Assembly: GCF_014651815.1 (NCBI RefSeq)
Contig: NZ_BMXP01000001.1
Location: forward strand, 461,934 to 525,933
Direction of reading: 5' to 3'
DNA length: 64,000 nucleotides
Source of the DNA: Alteromonas halophila
GTDB lineage: Bacteria > Pseudomonadota > Gammaproteobacteria > Enterobacterales > Alteromonadaceae
Position numbers and translations under genes: made by a program. This document shows positions 16,143-24,609 of the stretch, one piece after another. The notes under the pieces are model-generated. The model did no database searches. It was not told the DNA's origin and saw nothing but the letters and a program-made list of their open reading frames with translations. Position 1 is the stretch's first letter; each line of letters begins with the position of its first letter.

Positions 16143-18668
16143 ATGAATAATGTTTTCAGCCTGGCATGGCGGTTGTTTAAGCATGAGGCCAGGCGCGGTG
16201 AACTGACCATAATATTGCTGGCCATCGTATTGTCGGTGGCGGCGGTATTGTCGTTATCGTTGTTTAGCGAGCGACTGCAGTCGGCATTGTCTGAGCGATC
16301 AGCCGCGTTTCTGGCTGCAGACACACAATTGCGGTCTGATAAGCCGATAGATGAAAACTGGCTGACTGACGCCCGTGACCAGGGCATCAGTACGGCGCAG
16401 CGTGTATCGACCCGCTCCATGGTATTTGGGGCAGAAAAGATGTCACTGGTCGATTTGCGGGCAGTGAGCCGCCAGTACCCGCTGCGCGGTGAAGTCATGG
16501 TTGCCGATGCGCCGTTTGGTGAAAAGCAGCCTGTCCAGTCACTGCCGGAAAAGGGCCATGTGTGGATTGACTCCCGGTTGTTCCAGACACTGAACGTGAA
16601 GGTCGGGGATACGGTTGACGTCGGTGACGCGAGTTTTACTGTCGGTAACGTGCTGGGCGAAATTCCGGATGCGGGATTTAGTGTTTTTTCAGCCGAGCCG
16701 ATTGTTCTGATGCGACTGGATGACCTGGCTGCCACCAATGTGACAGGGCCGGGCTCGCGGGCTGATTATGTCGCGTACTTCGCTGGCGATGCGTCAGCGA
16801 TTTCCGACTATTATGACGCGCTCGAGCCAAAGCTGAATGATGATTTACATAGCTGGCGTTCAGCCGCTGATGATGAGTCAGCCATTGGCCGCTCGGTGGC
16901 CCGTGCGGAACGCTACTTCCTGCTGGCCTCATTACTGGCAATTATCCTGGCGGCCGTGTCGATCGCGGTTGCCGCTCAGCGCTACAGTCTGCGTCACTTT
17001 GATCCGGTTGCCATTATGAAGACGCTGGGCGCGACCCAGGCGATGATCCGCAAAGTGTATGTCCTGCAGGTGCTGTTTATTACGGTGGTCGGGATCATCC
17101 TGGGGGTTATCTTCGGGCTGGCCATTCAGCAGGTGGTGGTCTGGGCACTGGCTGACAAAGTCGATGTGAGTATCGATGTGTGGCACTTCAGGCCATTACT
17201 GATTGCTGTGTTTACTGGTGCCGTCTGCGCGTCGCTTTTCTCCCTGTACCCGTTGTTGCGGCTTTTCTCTGTTCCGCCGCTGCGCGTATTACGGCGCGAC
17301 CTGAGTTCCAATTTAAGTTCACGTTCACTGCAGTTTCTGGCGTCGGGCAGCGCTGTATTTCTGCTGATGTGGGCCTACAGTCAGGATCTGGAAATCAGTG
17401 CAATACTATTTGCATCCGGCGTGGTTCTGATTGCCGGACTACTGCTGGTTACCTACGGTCTGATTGCAGTGGGACGGAAACTGGGCCAGGGAAGAATGGG
17501 CGCCTGGCAACTGGCGTGGGCACGCATACGTCGCCGGGCTATGGACAACAGTATTCAGCTGATCAGTTTTTCTGTGACCATCATGTTGCTGCTGATTGTG
17601 CTGGTAATGCGCAACGATATGGTTGCTCAGTGGCGGGCGCAGTTGCCGGAAGGTACGCCTAATTATTTTCTTATTAATATTACCGAAGCGCAGCAGCCGC
17701 GCCTCGAGTCGCATTTTGCTGAGAATCAAATCGACATTGATAAATTTTATCCGGTGGTAAGAGGGCGCTTCGCCGCTGTGAATGACGAAACGGTGCGCAC
17801 GGAAGTCACTAAAGAAGAGGAGGGCAGCGATACCAACCAGCGCGACGGGTTGGGGCGTGAGGCGAACCTGACCTGGGATGATGAGCTGCAAAACGAAAAT
17901 AAAATCACACAAGGCCAGTGGCATGGTAATACCGAGGCTGACTTACCCGAGGGGATCTATCCGGTATCGGTGGAAACCGGTGTGGCTGAACGCCTGAATA
18001 TCAGTATGGGTGACAAGCTGACCTTTAATATTGGCAGTGAAATCGTCAATACTCAGGTGACCAGTGTGCGTGAGGTCAACTGGCAGACGATGCAGCCCAA
18101 TTTCTTTTTCATTATCGATCCGGCTGCGATGACGGCCTTCACACCGACCTATATTACCAGTTTTTACCTGCCTACCGAGCGTAAGGCCGAACTCACCCGG
18201 CTGATGCAGCCGTTTGCTTCGGTCACCATGTTTGACGTGGACGCCAGAATTAATCAGCTACGCAGTATTGTCGATCAGGTGTCTGTCGCGGTTGAGTTCA
18301 TCCTGGTGCTGGTGCTGGCTGCAGGCTCTCTGGTACTGATCGCTCAGGTTCAGGCCAGTATGGATGAACGCCTTCAGGAACTGGCGATTTTACGGACGCT
18401 AGGCGCGAAAGGCAGCCTTATTCGCCTTAGCGTGGTGCTGGAATTTGTCATTATTGGTGTGGTCGCCGGACTGATGGCTGCGCTGGCCAACGAGTTTAGC
18501 CTGTATTTACTGCAGACTCAGGTGTTTCAGATGGACGCCCAGCTGCACCTGGAGTACTGGCTGATTGCACCTGCTTGTGGCGCCCTGGTCGTTGGTCTTC
18601 TGGGCGCTGTCGGTTGCTGGCGGCTGTTACGGCTTAACACGTCACAACTGCTGCGTAATATGGTGTAG
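16143..18668 (+). CDS. ybbP: FtsX-like ABC permease YbbP
   Basis: 841-aa inner-membrane permease with the FtsX-like architecture: an N-terminal helix, a periplasmic domain, three to four helices near residues 260-440, a second periplasmic domain (about 490-690), and three C-terminal helices. ALGAT-type coupling motifs occur twice (IMKTLGATQAM and AILRTLGAKGS). Starts directly after the ybbA stop, so the two are translationally coupled and form one transporter. Confidence 0.92.
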   Translation: MNNVFSLAWRLFKHEARRGELTIILLAIVLSVAAVLSLSLFSERLQSALSERSAAFLAADTQLRSDKPIDENWLTDARDQGISTAQRVSTRSMVFGAEKMSLVDLRAVSRQYPLRGEVMVADAPFGEKQPVQSLPEKGHVWIDSRLFQTLNVKVGDTVDVGDASFTVGNVLGEIPDAGFSVFSAEPIVLMRLDDLAATNVTGPGSRADYVAYFAGDASAISDYYDALEPKLNDDLHSWRSAADDESAIGRSVARAERYFLLASLLAIILAAVSIAVAAQRYSLRHFDPVAIMKTLGATQAMIRKVYVLQVLFITVVGIILGVIFGLAIQQVVVWALADKVDVSIDVWHFRPLLIAVFTGAVCASLFSLYPLLRLFSVPPLRVLRRDLSSNLSSRSLQFLASGSAVFLLMWAYSQDLEISAILFASGVVLIAGLLLVTYGLIAVGRKLGQGRMGAWQLAWARIRRRAMDNSIQLISFSVTIMLLLIVLVMRNDMVAQWRAQLPEGTPNYFLINITEAQQPRLESHFAENQIDIDKFYPVVRGRFAAVNDETVRTEVTKEEEGSDTNQRDGLGREANLTWDDELQNENKITQGQWHGNTEADLPEGIYPVSVETGVAERLNISMGDKLTFNIGSEIVNTQVTSVREVNWQTMQPNFFFIIDPAAMTAFTPTYITSFYLPTERKAELTRLMQPFASVTMFDVDARINQLRSIVDQVSVAVEFILVLVLAAGSLVLIAQVQASMDERLQELAILRTLGAKGSLIRLSVVLEFVIIGVVAGLMAALANEFSLYLLQTQVFQMDAQLHLEYWLIAPACGALVVGLLGAVGCWRLLRLNTSQLLRNMV

Positions 18669-18674
18669 GTGGCG

Positions 18675-18713
18675 GCAGCATTGTGCAGGGTTATCGACCT
18701 TACACAATGCTGC
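18675..18713. terminator. hairpin between convergent ybbP and membrane gene
   Basis: GCAGCATTGTG pairs perfectly with CACAATGCTGC (11 bp) across 17 bases. It lies seven bases after the ybbP stop and 15 bases before the end of the convergent gene. No T-run, so it may act as an mRNA 3' stabiliser rather than a strict terminator. Confidence 0.5.
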
Positions 18714-18727
18714 ATATCTGGTGTTAT

Positions 18728-19510
18728 TTAGTTGCGAGACTGGCTCGTACCAGTGGGCAGCAACGCAGATCGCGCACCTTTGTATGGCCTTACCGCGTAG
18801 GCTATCAGCCCCGTGCCGACGATCCCTGGTATAATCCAAAAAGCGAGCTGCCACTGACCCAGTCCGTCAAACAGCGTACGGCCACCGAACGCGAAAAATG
18901 CGGTAAAAACGCCAATGCCGGTGCCGCAGATACTGCCTATATGCTCGATGATTTGCTGTTTTCGGGTGACACTGGCCTTAAGCAGGTAGCGCAGCATTGA
19001 GAGTGCATTTACAACGCCCAGTAATGAGAATACGGCAAATAAAATATGGCTGGCGGATACTGCAAGCACGCCGAGCATCAGGCTCACCCCCAGCAGTAAA
19101 GCAGGAAGCAGTTTAGGGCGCCAGGTCTGGCCGCTGCGCAAGCCGGGCTGTTCATTTAGTGCAAACAACGCCTGACGAAGGCCGGTAAAGATAAACACAC
19201 ACAAAAACAGCAGAAAAAACCAAAAACGCCGGACACCCGCCTCTGTCGCCGCTATGTCCGAGGCCTGGTTGAATAAGTCAGGTTTAAAATACTGCGGGCT
19301 GATTAATACCATGGTTGCCATGATCGCCCCCGTGCCACAGATAATATACATTGACGTGATGTACCAGGCGCCGAAGCGTTTATGCGGTTTACTGCCACGC
19401 GGTACCATCAGGGGTAACCAGAAAGTTATCAGCGCGATCACGCCGGTACCTATATGCAGCCACATAAGGCTTTGATAGAACGTCATCAGGGGATCGGGTA
19501 ATAATTGCAT
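18728..19510 (-). CDS. seven-helix membrane protein, unknown function
   Basis: 260 aa with seven hydrophobic segments (about residues 14-36, 48-70, 94-117, 134-151, 152-171, 193-211, 218-240). The loop LMVPRGSKPHKRFGAWY after the first helix and several conserved-looking His suggest the DUF2306-like or cytochrome-b561-like membrane class, but this is not firm. A clear AAGGAG precedes the ATG. Divergent from the sensor kinase at 19685, so it is a plausible target of that two-component system. Confidence 0.7.
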   Translation of the reverse strand: MQLLPDPLMTFYQSLMWLHIGTGVIALITFWLPLMVPRGSKPHKRFGAWYITSMYIICGTGAIMATMVLISPQYFKPDLFNQASDIAATEAGVRRFWFFLLFLCVFIFTGLRQALFALNEQPGLRSGQTWRPKLLPALLLGVSLMLGVLAVSASHILFAVFSLLGVVNALSMLRYLLKASVTRKQQIIEHIGSICGTGIGVFTAFFAFGGRTLFDGLGQWQLAFWIIPGIVGTGLIAYAVRPYKGARSALLPTGTSQSRN

Positions 19511-19684
19511 AGCAGGCTCCTTGAAAGTCAGGGTAAAAACGGGCAGTACAGTGAAAAGCGGTGTATTGCCGGTTTAAGAGGAGTATGGCGTGACAACAAA
19601 CAGCGAGGTAGTGAGGATAGTCACGACGTAAAAAGTGACTTTTGGCCTATTGGCAGTGGTACGAGGTTGCTCTAGGCTAGTAGC

Positions 19685-20833
19685 ATGAAAATTCGAACAT
19701 TACCGCTTGCGACTGAAACTCTGGTTGCGTTTTTTACCTGGCTGCTGGTGGCTGGTAGTGCACTGGCACTGACGGTGAACTACGCTGAAGTGACGGATAC
19801 CCGCTGGTGGTTGTCGATGTGTGCCTATTGCGGATTTATCACCGGCTTTTTTCTTGGTGTCCGGGATGGTGCGTACCGGCATGAGTTGCTTGTCCGGTAT
19901 TCGCTGATGGGCTGGCAGTGCCTGTGCGTGATAATCCTCTATCTGTGCCTGCCATTTTCCTACAACGCGATTTTGATGACCATGCTGTCGGCACAGCTGG
20001 TCTATTATATGTCTTTACACCGCGCCATATTGCTGTCGCCGTTGTGGTCTGCTCCGCTCTGGCTTACTCAGTACTATGTGTGGCAGGAGAGCACGGCCTG
20101 GCTGACCGCACTGTTATTCTGGACCTTCAATATTTTTGCGATGATGATGGTGGACAGTCGTCGCCGTGAAGAGCAGGCAAGGAAACACGCGGAAGAAACC
20201 AACAGAGAGTTACGGGCCGCGCAGGCACTATTGCAACGCGCTACGCGTGAACAGGAGCGCACCCGAATTGCGCGTAATATTCATGACCTGTTGGGCCATC
20301 ATCTGACCGCGTTATCGATTCACCTGCAGGTTGCCGGACGGTTATCCAGCAACCCTGAGCGTGATAAGGACGCGCTTAGCAGCAACCTCTCGCAGTGCCA
20401 TAACATTGCCAGATTATTGCTTCAGGATGTGCGCGATGCGGTTTCAGACATGCGCGAAAGCGAAGGCGTGAGTCTGCAGGAAGCCATTGATGTGTTGATC
20501 CGTGATGTTCCCAGTCTGGCGATTGAGACGCGCATCACCGACAACCTGCCGGAACTGAGTTTTACGCAGGCAAATGCGGTAATTAGAACGGTTCAGGAAG
20601 CCATTACCAATACTCTGCGTCATGCCAGAGCATCGGTACTGACCGTTGATATTACCTGTCGTGATGGCATGCTGACGGTGATCATTGAGGATAACGGACG
20701 AGTGGAAGGCGAGCTTAACGAAGGACACGGCCTGCGCGGGATCCGTGAACGTATTGCCGACGTGAACGGGTCGCTTACCATGGCCACTACACCCGCGCTG
20801 CAGTTAACCATTAAGATGCCAGTAAACCTATGA
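19685..20833 (+). CDS. membrane sensor histidine kinase, HisKA_3 (NarL/DesK) type
   Basis: 382 aa. Five or so membrane segments in the first 150 residues form the input region, followed by a coiled coil (RRREEQARKHAEETNRELRAAQ). The phospho-acceptor His lies in RIARNIHDLLGHHLTAL. The ATPase part has TVQEAITNTLRHARAS (N box) and IIEDNGR with GHGLRGIRERI (G boxes). The stop overlaps the start of the response regulator by four bases. The input domain resembles DesK/LiaS sensors of membrane state; the true signal is unknown. Confidence 0.88.
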   Translation: MKIRTLPLATETLVAFFTWLLVAGSALALTVNYAEVTDTRWWLSMCAYCGFITGFFLGVRDGAYRHELLVRYSLMGWQCLCVIILYLCLPFSYNAILMTMLSAQLVYYMSLHRAILLSPLWSAPLWLTQYYVWQESTAWLTALLFWTFNIFAMMMVDSRRREEQARKHAEETNRELRAAQALLQRATREQERTRIARNIHDLLGHHLTALSIHLQVAGRLSSNPERDKDALSSNLSQCHNIARLLLQDVRDAVSDMRESEGVSLQEAIDVLIRDVPSLAIETRITDNLPELSFTQANAVIRTVQEAITNTLRHARASVLTVDITCRDGMLTVIIEDNGRVEGELNEGHGLRGIRERIADVNGSLTMATTPALQLTIKMPVNL

Positions 20834-21471
20834 GTATAAACGTGATGCTGGTCGATGATCAGTTGCTGGTTCGTCAGGGTATTGAAAGCTTACTTCAGCT
20901 ATCTGAAAATATCGAGGTAGTGGGGGTGGCGACTAACGGTGAGGAAGCGCTGATGATGCTTCCGAATCTGGCGGTGGATGTGTTACTGCTTGATATCCGC
21001 ATGCCGAAAATGAACGGCATCGCTGTGCTTGAGGCGCTCAGTAAACGCGATAAAATGCTGCCGGTACTGATGCTGACCACGTTTGATGATCATGACAGTA
21101 TTCTTAATGCGCTGCGAGCCGGGGCGCGCGGCTACATGCTTAAGGATGTGTCACTGGAATCACTGGTTGCGGCTATCGAAACACTCGCAGCTGGAGGCAA
21201 TTTAATTCAGCCTGCGCTGACAGACTCATTGCTCAGACGACTGAAATCCGACCACGTGCCAAGCGATACACTCACCGAGCCGGTATCCGTTAAAGAGCGT
21301 GAAATTCTGCGTTTAATGGCGGCCGGTATGTCTAATCAGGAAATTGCCGAAGCCACTCACAAGTCACTGGGCACCGTGAAAAATCAGGTATCGGGATTGC
21401 TGGGTAAACTGGGCGCGCGGGATCGCACCCGTGCCGTGTTAAAAGCCATTGAGCACGGCTTGTTAGACTGA
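20830..21471 (+). CDS. LuxR/NarL-family response regulator
   Basis: 213 aa. Receiver domain with MLVDDQLLVRQG, phosphorylated Asp in LLLDIRMPKMNG and Lys in MLKDVSLESL. LuxR-type HTH at the C-terminus (VKEREILRLMAAGMSNQEIAEATHKSLGTVKNQVSGLLGKLG). Translationally coupled to the upstream kinase and followed by a terminator, so the pair is a complete two-component system. Confidence 0.92.
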   Translation: MSINVMLVDDQLLVRQGIESLLQLSENIEVVGVATNGEEALMMLPNLAVDVLLLDIRMPKMNGIAVLEALSKRDKMLPVLMLTTFDDHDSILNALRAGARGYMLKDVSLESLVAAIETLAAGGNLIQPALTDSLLRRLKSDHVPSDTLTEPVSVKEREILRLMAAGMSNQEIAEATHKSLGTVKNQVSGLLGKLGARDRTRAVLKAIEHGLLD

Positions 21472-21501
21472 GCAACGCCGCCGCAGCCTGGCGCTGGTAA
21501 T

Positions 21502-21532
21502 AAAAAAGCCGGGGCATTTGACCCCGGCTTGC
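21502..21532. terminator. bidirectional terminator between response regulator and TonB receptor
   Basis: AAGCCGGGG pairs with CCCCGGCTT around a seven-base loop, with an A-run before and TT after. It stands between convergent genes. Confidence 0.8.
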
Positions 21533-21575
21533 TTAAGTGACACTGAGTTGGTGACCTTTGCCACCGTTGCCCAGT

Positions 21576-24551
21576 TTAGTTAAAGATATAACGCACACCC
21601 AGCGAGTAGCGTGGCCCATACTGGCGGGCAAACAGGAACTGTTCCTCATACCGGCCATAGCCCTCTTCGGTCTCGTTGTTAAGGTTGATCCCCTCAAAGA
21701 ACACGGTCAGGTCTTCGGTAATGTCATAGTGGACACTGAGATCCCACTGGCCATACTCACGCGCAAACTGAGGCGGCGCATCAGCAGAGCCCTGCGCCTG
21801 TCCTACCCCAATCAGGTAGGAGTCACGCCAGGCATACGTGAGTTTTGCCGACCAGCCATACTTTTCGTAGTAAAACTGCGCGTTGGCCGAGTCACTCAGA
21901 CCATAAAGCGGTGCCTGCTGCGTCAGACTGTTCACATCAAATTCTACGTCACCGTCAACGAAGGTGGCATTTACCCCCACACCGAAGCCAGTATCACCGA
22001 ACAGGTGCTGGACAGCCATCTCAATACCATCGACCTTTTTGCTGTCGGTATTGGTCGGCTGTGTGATATTCCATGTGATCAGCGGATCAGACGCGTCAGG
22101 TGAAATCACGCCGTCAGCATTGCCGTGACCATTTTCCAGCATCTGGGCATAGATCGCATTACTGTCAGCCTGTTCACCCCGTGCCTCAATATCGGCAATG
22201 GCTTGCTGGTAGCGTGGTCCTTCAAAGATATCACGTAAGCCATCAATGGTGGTTTGTGTGATTTGACGTGAAATAAAGTTATCCACGTCTTTTCTGAAAT
22301 ACCCAATGGCGGCATAACTGCCTTCATCGTAATAGTACTCAAGCGTGATATCGAGGTTCGTTGACTCAAACGGCAACAGGCTTGGGTTGCCCTGTGAACC
22401 GGTGCGTGCGCCGGGTTTTGGACTACCTGTCAAAGAGCGACCACCGGCCAGATCACCCAGCGGCGCGCGTGACATCGTTTTGCCCCAGGAAACCCGACCA
22501 ATCAGTTCATCGGTGATGTCGACACGGACGTCGATCATCGGCAGCACGACATCATAATCGCCTTCCAATACCAGGAAATCATCGTCGCCGCCTGCGTATT
22601 GCATGATCCACTCTGACGCACTGACCCAGTTGACCTGTTGTTCAACACGCTGGCGGACAGTACTGGTTACATCGGTTTCTTCGTATCGTACCCCGGCATT
22701 CACCGTCACCATATAATTGGCAATATCGAATTCCCAGTCGGTCTGCAGGTACACACTGTTGGTTACCTCTTCCACATTGTTTTGGCTGTCAATACCGTCA
22801 AAGTAGGGGTCAGGGACATACGCATTGTCGCCCATCAACTCTGGCGTCAGGTACGCCATCTGACGTGCTACTGCTTCGTCAAAGTCATACGTGTAATAGT
22901 ACGAAGGCATCAAATCACTGCCGCCCCCGGCAAATTGATCAAGCAGGCCTGCAGTGCTGTGTTGCGTGAACATGCCATCCGGGAAGATTTCGGTGAACGA
23001 CGGGTTAAAGCCCGGACCACCCCGCAGGCCGCTCCACGCGGTAAAACCGCTCATGGTCTGCTCGGTACGTGCGACACCGAACTTCACTTCCACCATGGGA
23101 ATGTCAAAGGCCGAATTGTACCACTGACCGTCTAGCTGGAACTGTTCGATCTCCGCCTTACCTGGTGAATGGATAAACTGACTGAAGTTCGAATCTATTT
23201 CGCCAGGCTGAAGCACATTGGTGCCATTTTGCCAGTTGATATAAGTATGCGGAACTTCACCGGTGCGGTAATCGTAGACTTTACTGACAAGCTTATCGGA
23301 GCCAAGAATAACCTGGCCATTGCCCCGCATTCCATCATCCGCACCATTGTCTGTCTCGTTGCTGGAGTCGTGATAATCAAACGCCAAATGCAAATCATCA
23401 GTCATTTGCCAGTCGATGTTCAGACCAATGGACTCTGCTTCCACTTCGACGGTCTCACGAAACGCTGTAAAGGAGCCATCGTTACCGGCGATATCGGCGT
23501 ACAGCGCCGTGCCGTTTTCATCCAGTTCGTAGGCATTGATGTTGCCGCCAAACTCGTTCCAGATCCCCCAGCCAACACTGTTCACGCCGGTTACCGCATT
23601 ACTGCCGGTATAGTCGGCGGTAACGATCAAATCATCGGTAGGGGCATATTGCAGCGTTACCTGCGCATTGGTCCGCTCACGTTCGACGTTATCGATGCCG
23701 TAGTTCATGTCTTTGGGGAAGAAGTGGTTACCAATAGGGTTGCCTTCGTCGTCCAGAGGACGTGGATCGATCACCTCGCCGCTGGGGTCAGAGGGGAGGC
23801 CGACATTGGCCTGCCAGCCCTGGATATTGGCTAACTGACGCTGAAAGTCACGCTGCTGGTGCGAGAAGGATGCCGAAAAGCCAATGGTGTCTTCGGCAAA
23901 GGTGTTGCTGTATACCGCAGCAAATTCAGGTGTCAGGTCATTGCCTTCTTCCACAGACGTATCATGGATGGTTTTTCCCATCAGTGAATAGCGCAGGCCC
24001 GGATTGTTCAGCGGTTTGGTGGTCACGATATTGACCGTTGCACCGAGGCCGCCGCTTGGGTTTTCAGCCCGCGCGGTTTTAAAGACCTCCAGTGTTGATA
24101 CGCCTTCTGACGACAGGTTTTGCAGATCATAAGAACGGGTATACCCCGTTCCAGGCATCTGCCGGCCGTTAAGGGTAATAAGGTTAAACTCAGGCCCGAA
24201 ACCACGCACCGTGATTTGGTTGCCCTCACCGTTTGAACGGCTTACCGATACACCTGTAATACGTTGCAGTGACTCGGCCAGATTGGTGTCGGGAAAGCGG
24301 CCCATTTCTTCGGCGGAAATGGCGTCCATCACCCCGTTGTTGGAGCGCTTGATATCCATCGCGCGTACCAGACTGCTGCGGATCCCGGAAACTTCAATCA
24401 CTTCGACAACTTGTTCGCTTTCGTCGAGATTAGCAGCATCGTTACTTTCTTGAGCGGCTGCAGTATGAATGCCGGTCCCCAGCAACATGGCCAGGGTCGC
24501 CGCCAGACGGGTTTTGTTAAATGTTTGCTGTGTCATAGTTGCAATTCTCAT
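21576..24551 (-). CDS. TonB-dependent outer-membrane receptor (glucan/laminarin locus)
   Basis: About 991 aa: Sec signal peptide (ATLAMLLGTGIHTAAAQ), then VVEVIEVSGIRSSLVRAMDIKR as TonB-box and start of the plug, the plug domain (DAISAEEMGRFPDTNLAESLQRI, VRGFGPEFNLITLNGRQ), and a long 22-strand barrel ending in YSLGVRYIF with a terminal Phe-Asn. The wording of the plug is that of the TonB receptors that import oligosaccharides in Alteromonadales. The frame is open from 24599; the ATG at 24551 (MRIATMTQQTF) or 24536 is more likely. It follows the GH16 gene by 58 bp and should be cotranscribed. Confidence 0.9.
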   Translation of the reverse strand: MRIATMTQQTFNKTRLAATLAMLLGTGIHTAAAQESNDAANLDESEQVVEVIEVSGIRSSLVRAMDIKRSNNGVMDAISAEEMGRFPDTNLAESLQRITGVSVSRSNGEGNQITVRGFGPEFNLITLNGRQMPGTGYTRSYDLQNLSSEGVSTLEVFKTARAENPSGGLGATVNIVTTKPLNNPGLRYSLMGKTIHDTSVEEGNDLTPEFAAVYSNTFAEDTIGFSASFSHQQRDFQRQLANIQGWQANVGLPSDPSGEVIDPRPLDDEGNPIGNHFFPKDMNYGIDNVERERTNAQVTLQYAPTDDLIVTADYTGSNAVTGVNSVGWGIWNEFGGNINAYELDENGTALYADIAGNDGSFTAFRETVEVEAESIGLNIDWQMTDDLHLAFDYHDSSNETDNGADDGMRGNGQVILGSDKLVSKVYDYRTGEVPHTYINWQNGTNVLQPGEIDSNFSQFIHSPGKAEIEQFQLDGQWYNSAFDIPMVEVKFGVARTEQTMSGFTAWSGLRGGPGFNPSFTEIFPDGMFTQHSTAGLLDQFAGGGSDLMPSYYYTYDFDEAVARQMAYLTPELMGDNAYVPDPYFDGIDSQNNVEEVTNSVYLQTDWEFDIANYMVTVNAGVRYEETDVTSTVRQRVEQQVNWVSASEWIMQYAGGDDDFLVLEGDYDVVLPMIDVRVDITDELIGRVSWGKTMSRAPLGDLAGGRSLTGSPKPGARTGSQGNPSLLPFESTNLDITLEYYYDEGSYAAIGYFRKDVDNFISRQITQTTIDGLRDIFEGPRYQQAIADIEARGEQADSNAIYAQMLENGHGNADGVISPDASDPLITWNITQPTNTDSKKVDGIEMAVQHLFGDTGFGVGVNATFVDGDVEFDVNSLTQQAPLYGLSDSANAQFYYEKYGWSAKLTYAWRDSYLIGVGQAQGSADAPPQFAREYGQWDLSVHYDITEDLTVFFEGINLNNETEEGYGRYEEQFLFARQYGPRYSLGVRYIFN

Positions 24552-24609
24552 TTTACATTCTGTTCGCGTTCCGGGGTCCGACGACCCCGGTCTGTTCAAT
24601 CGTTAGTGC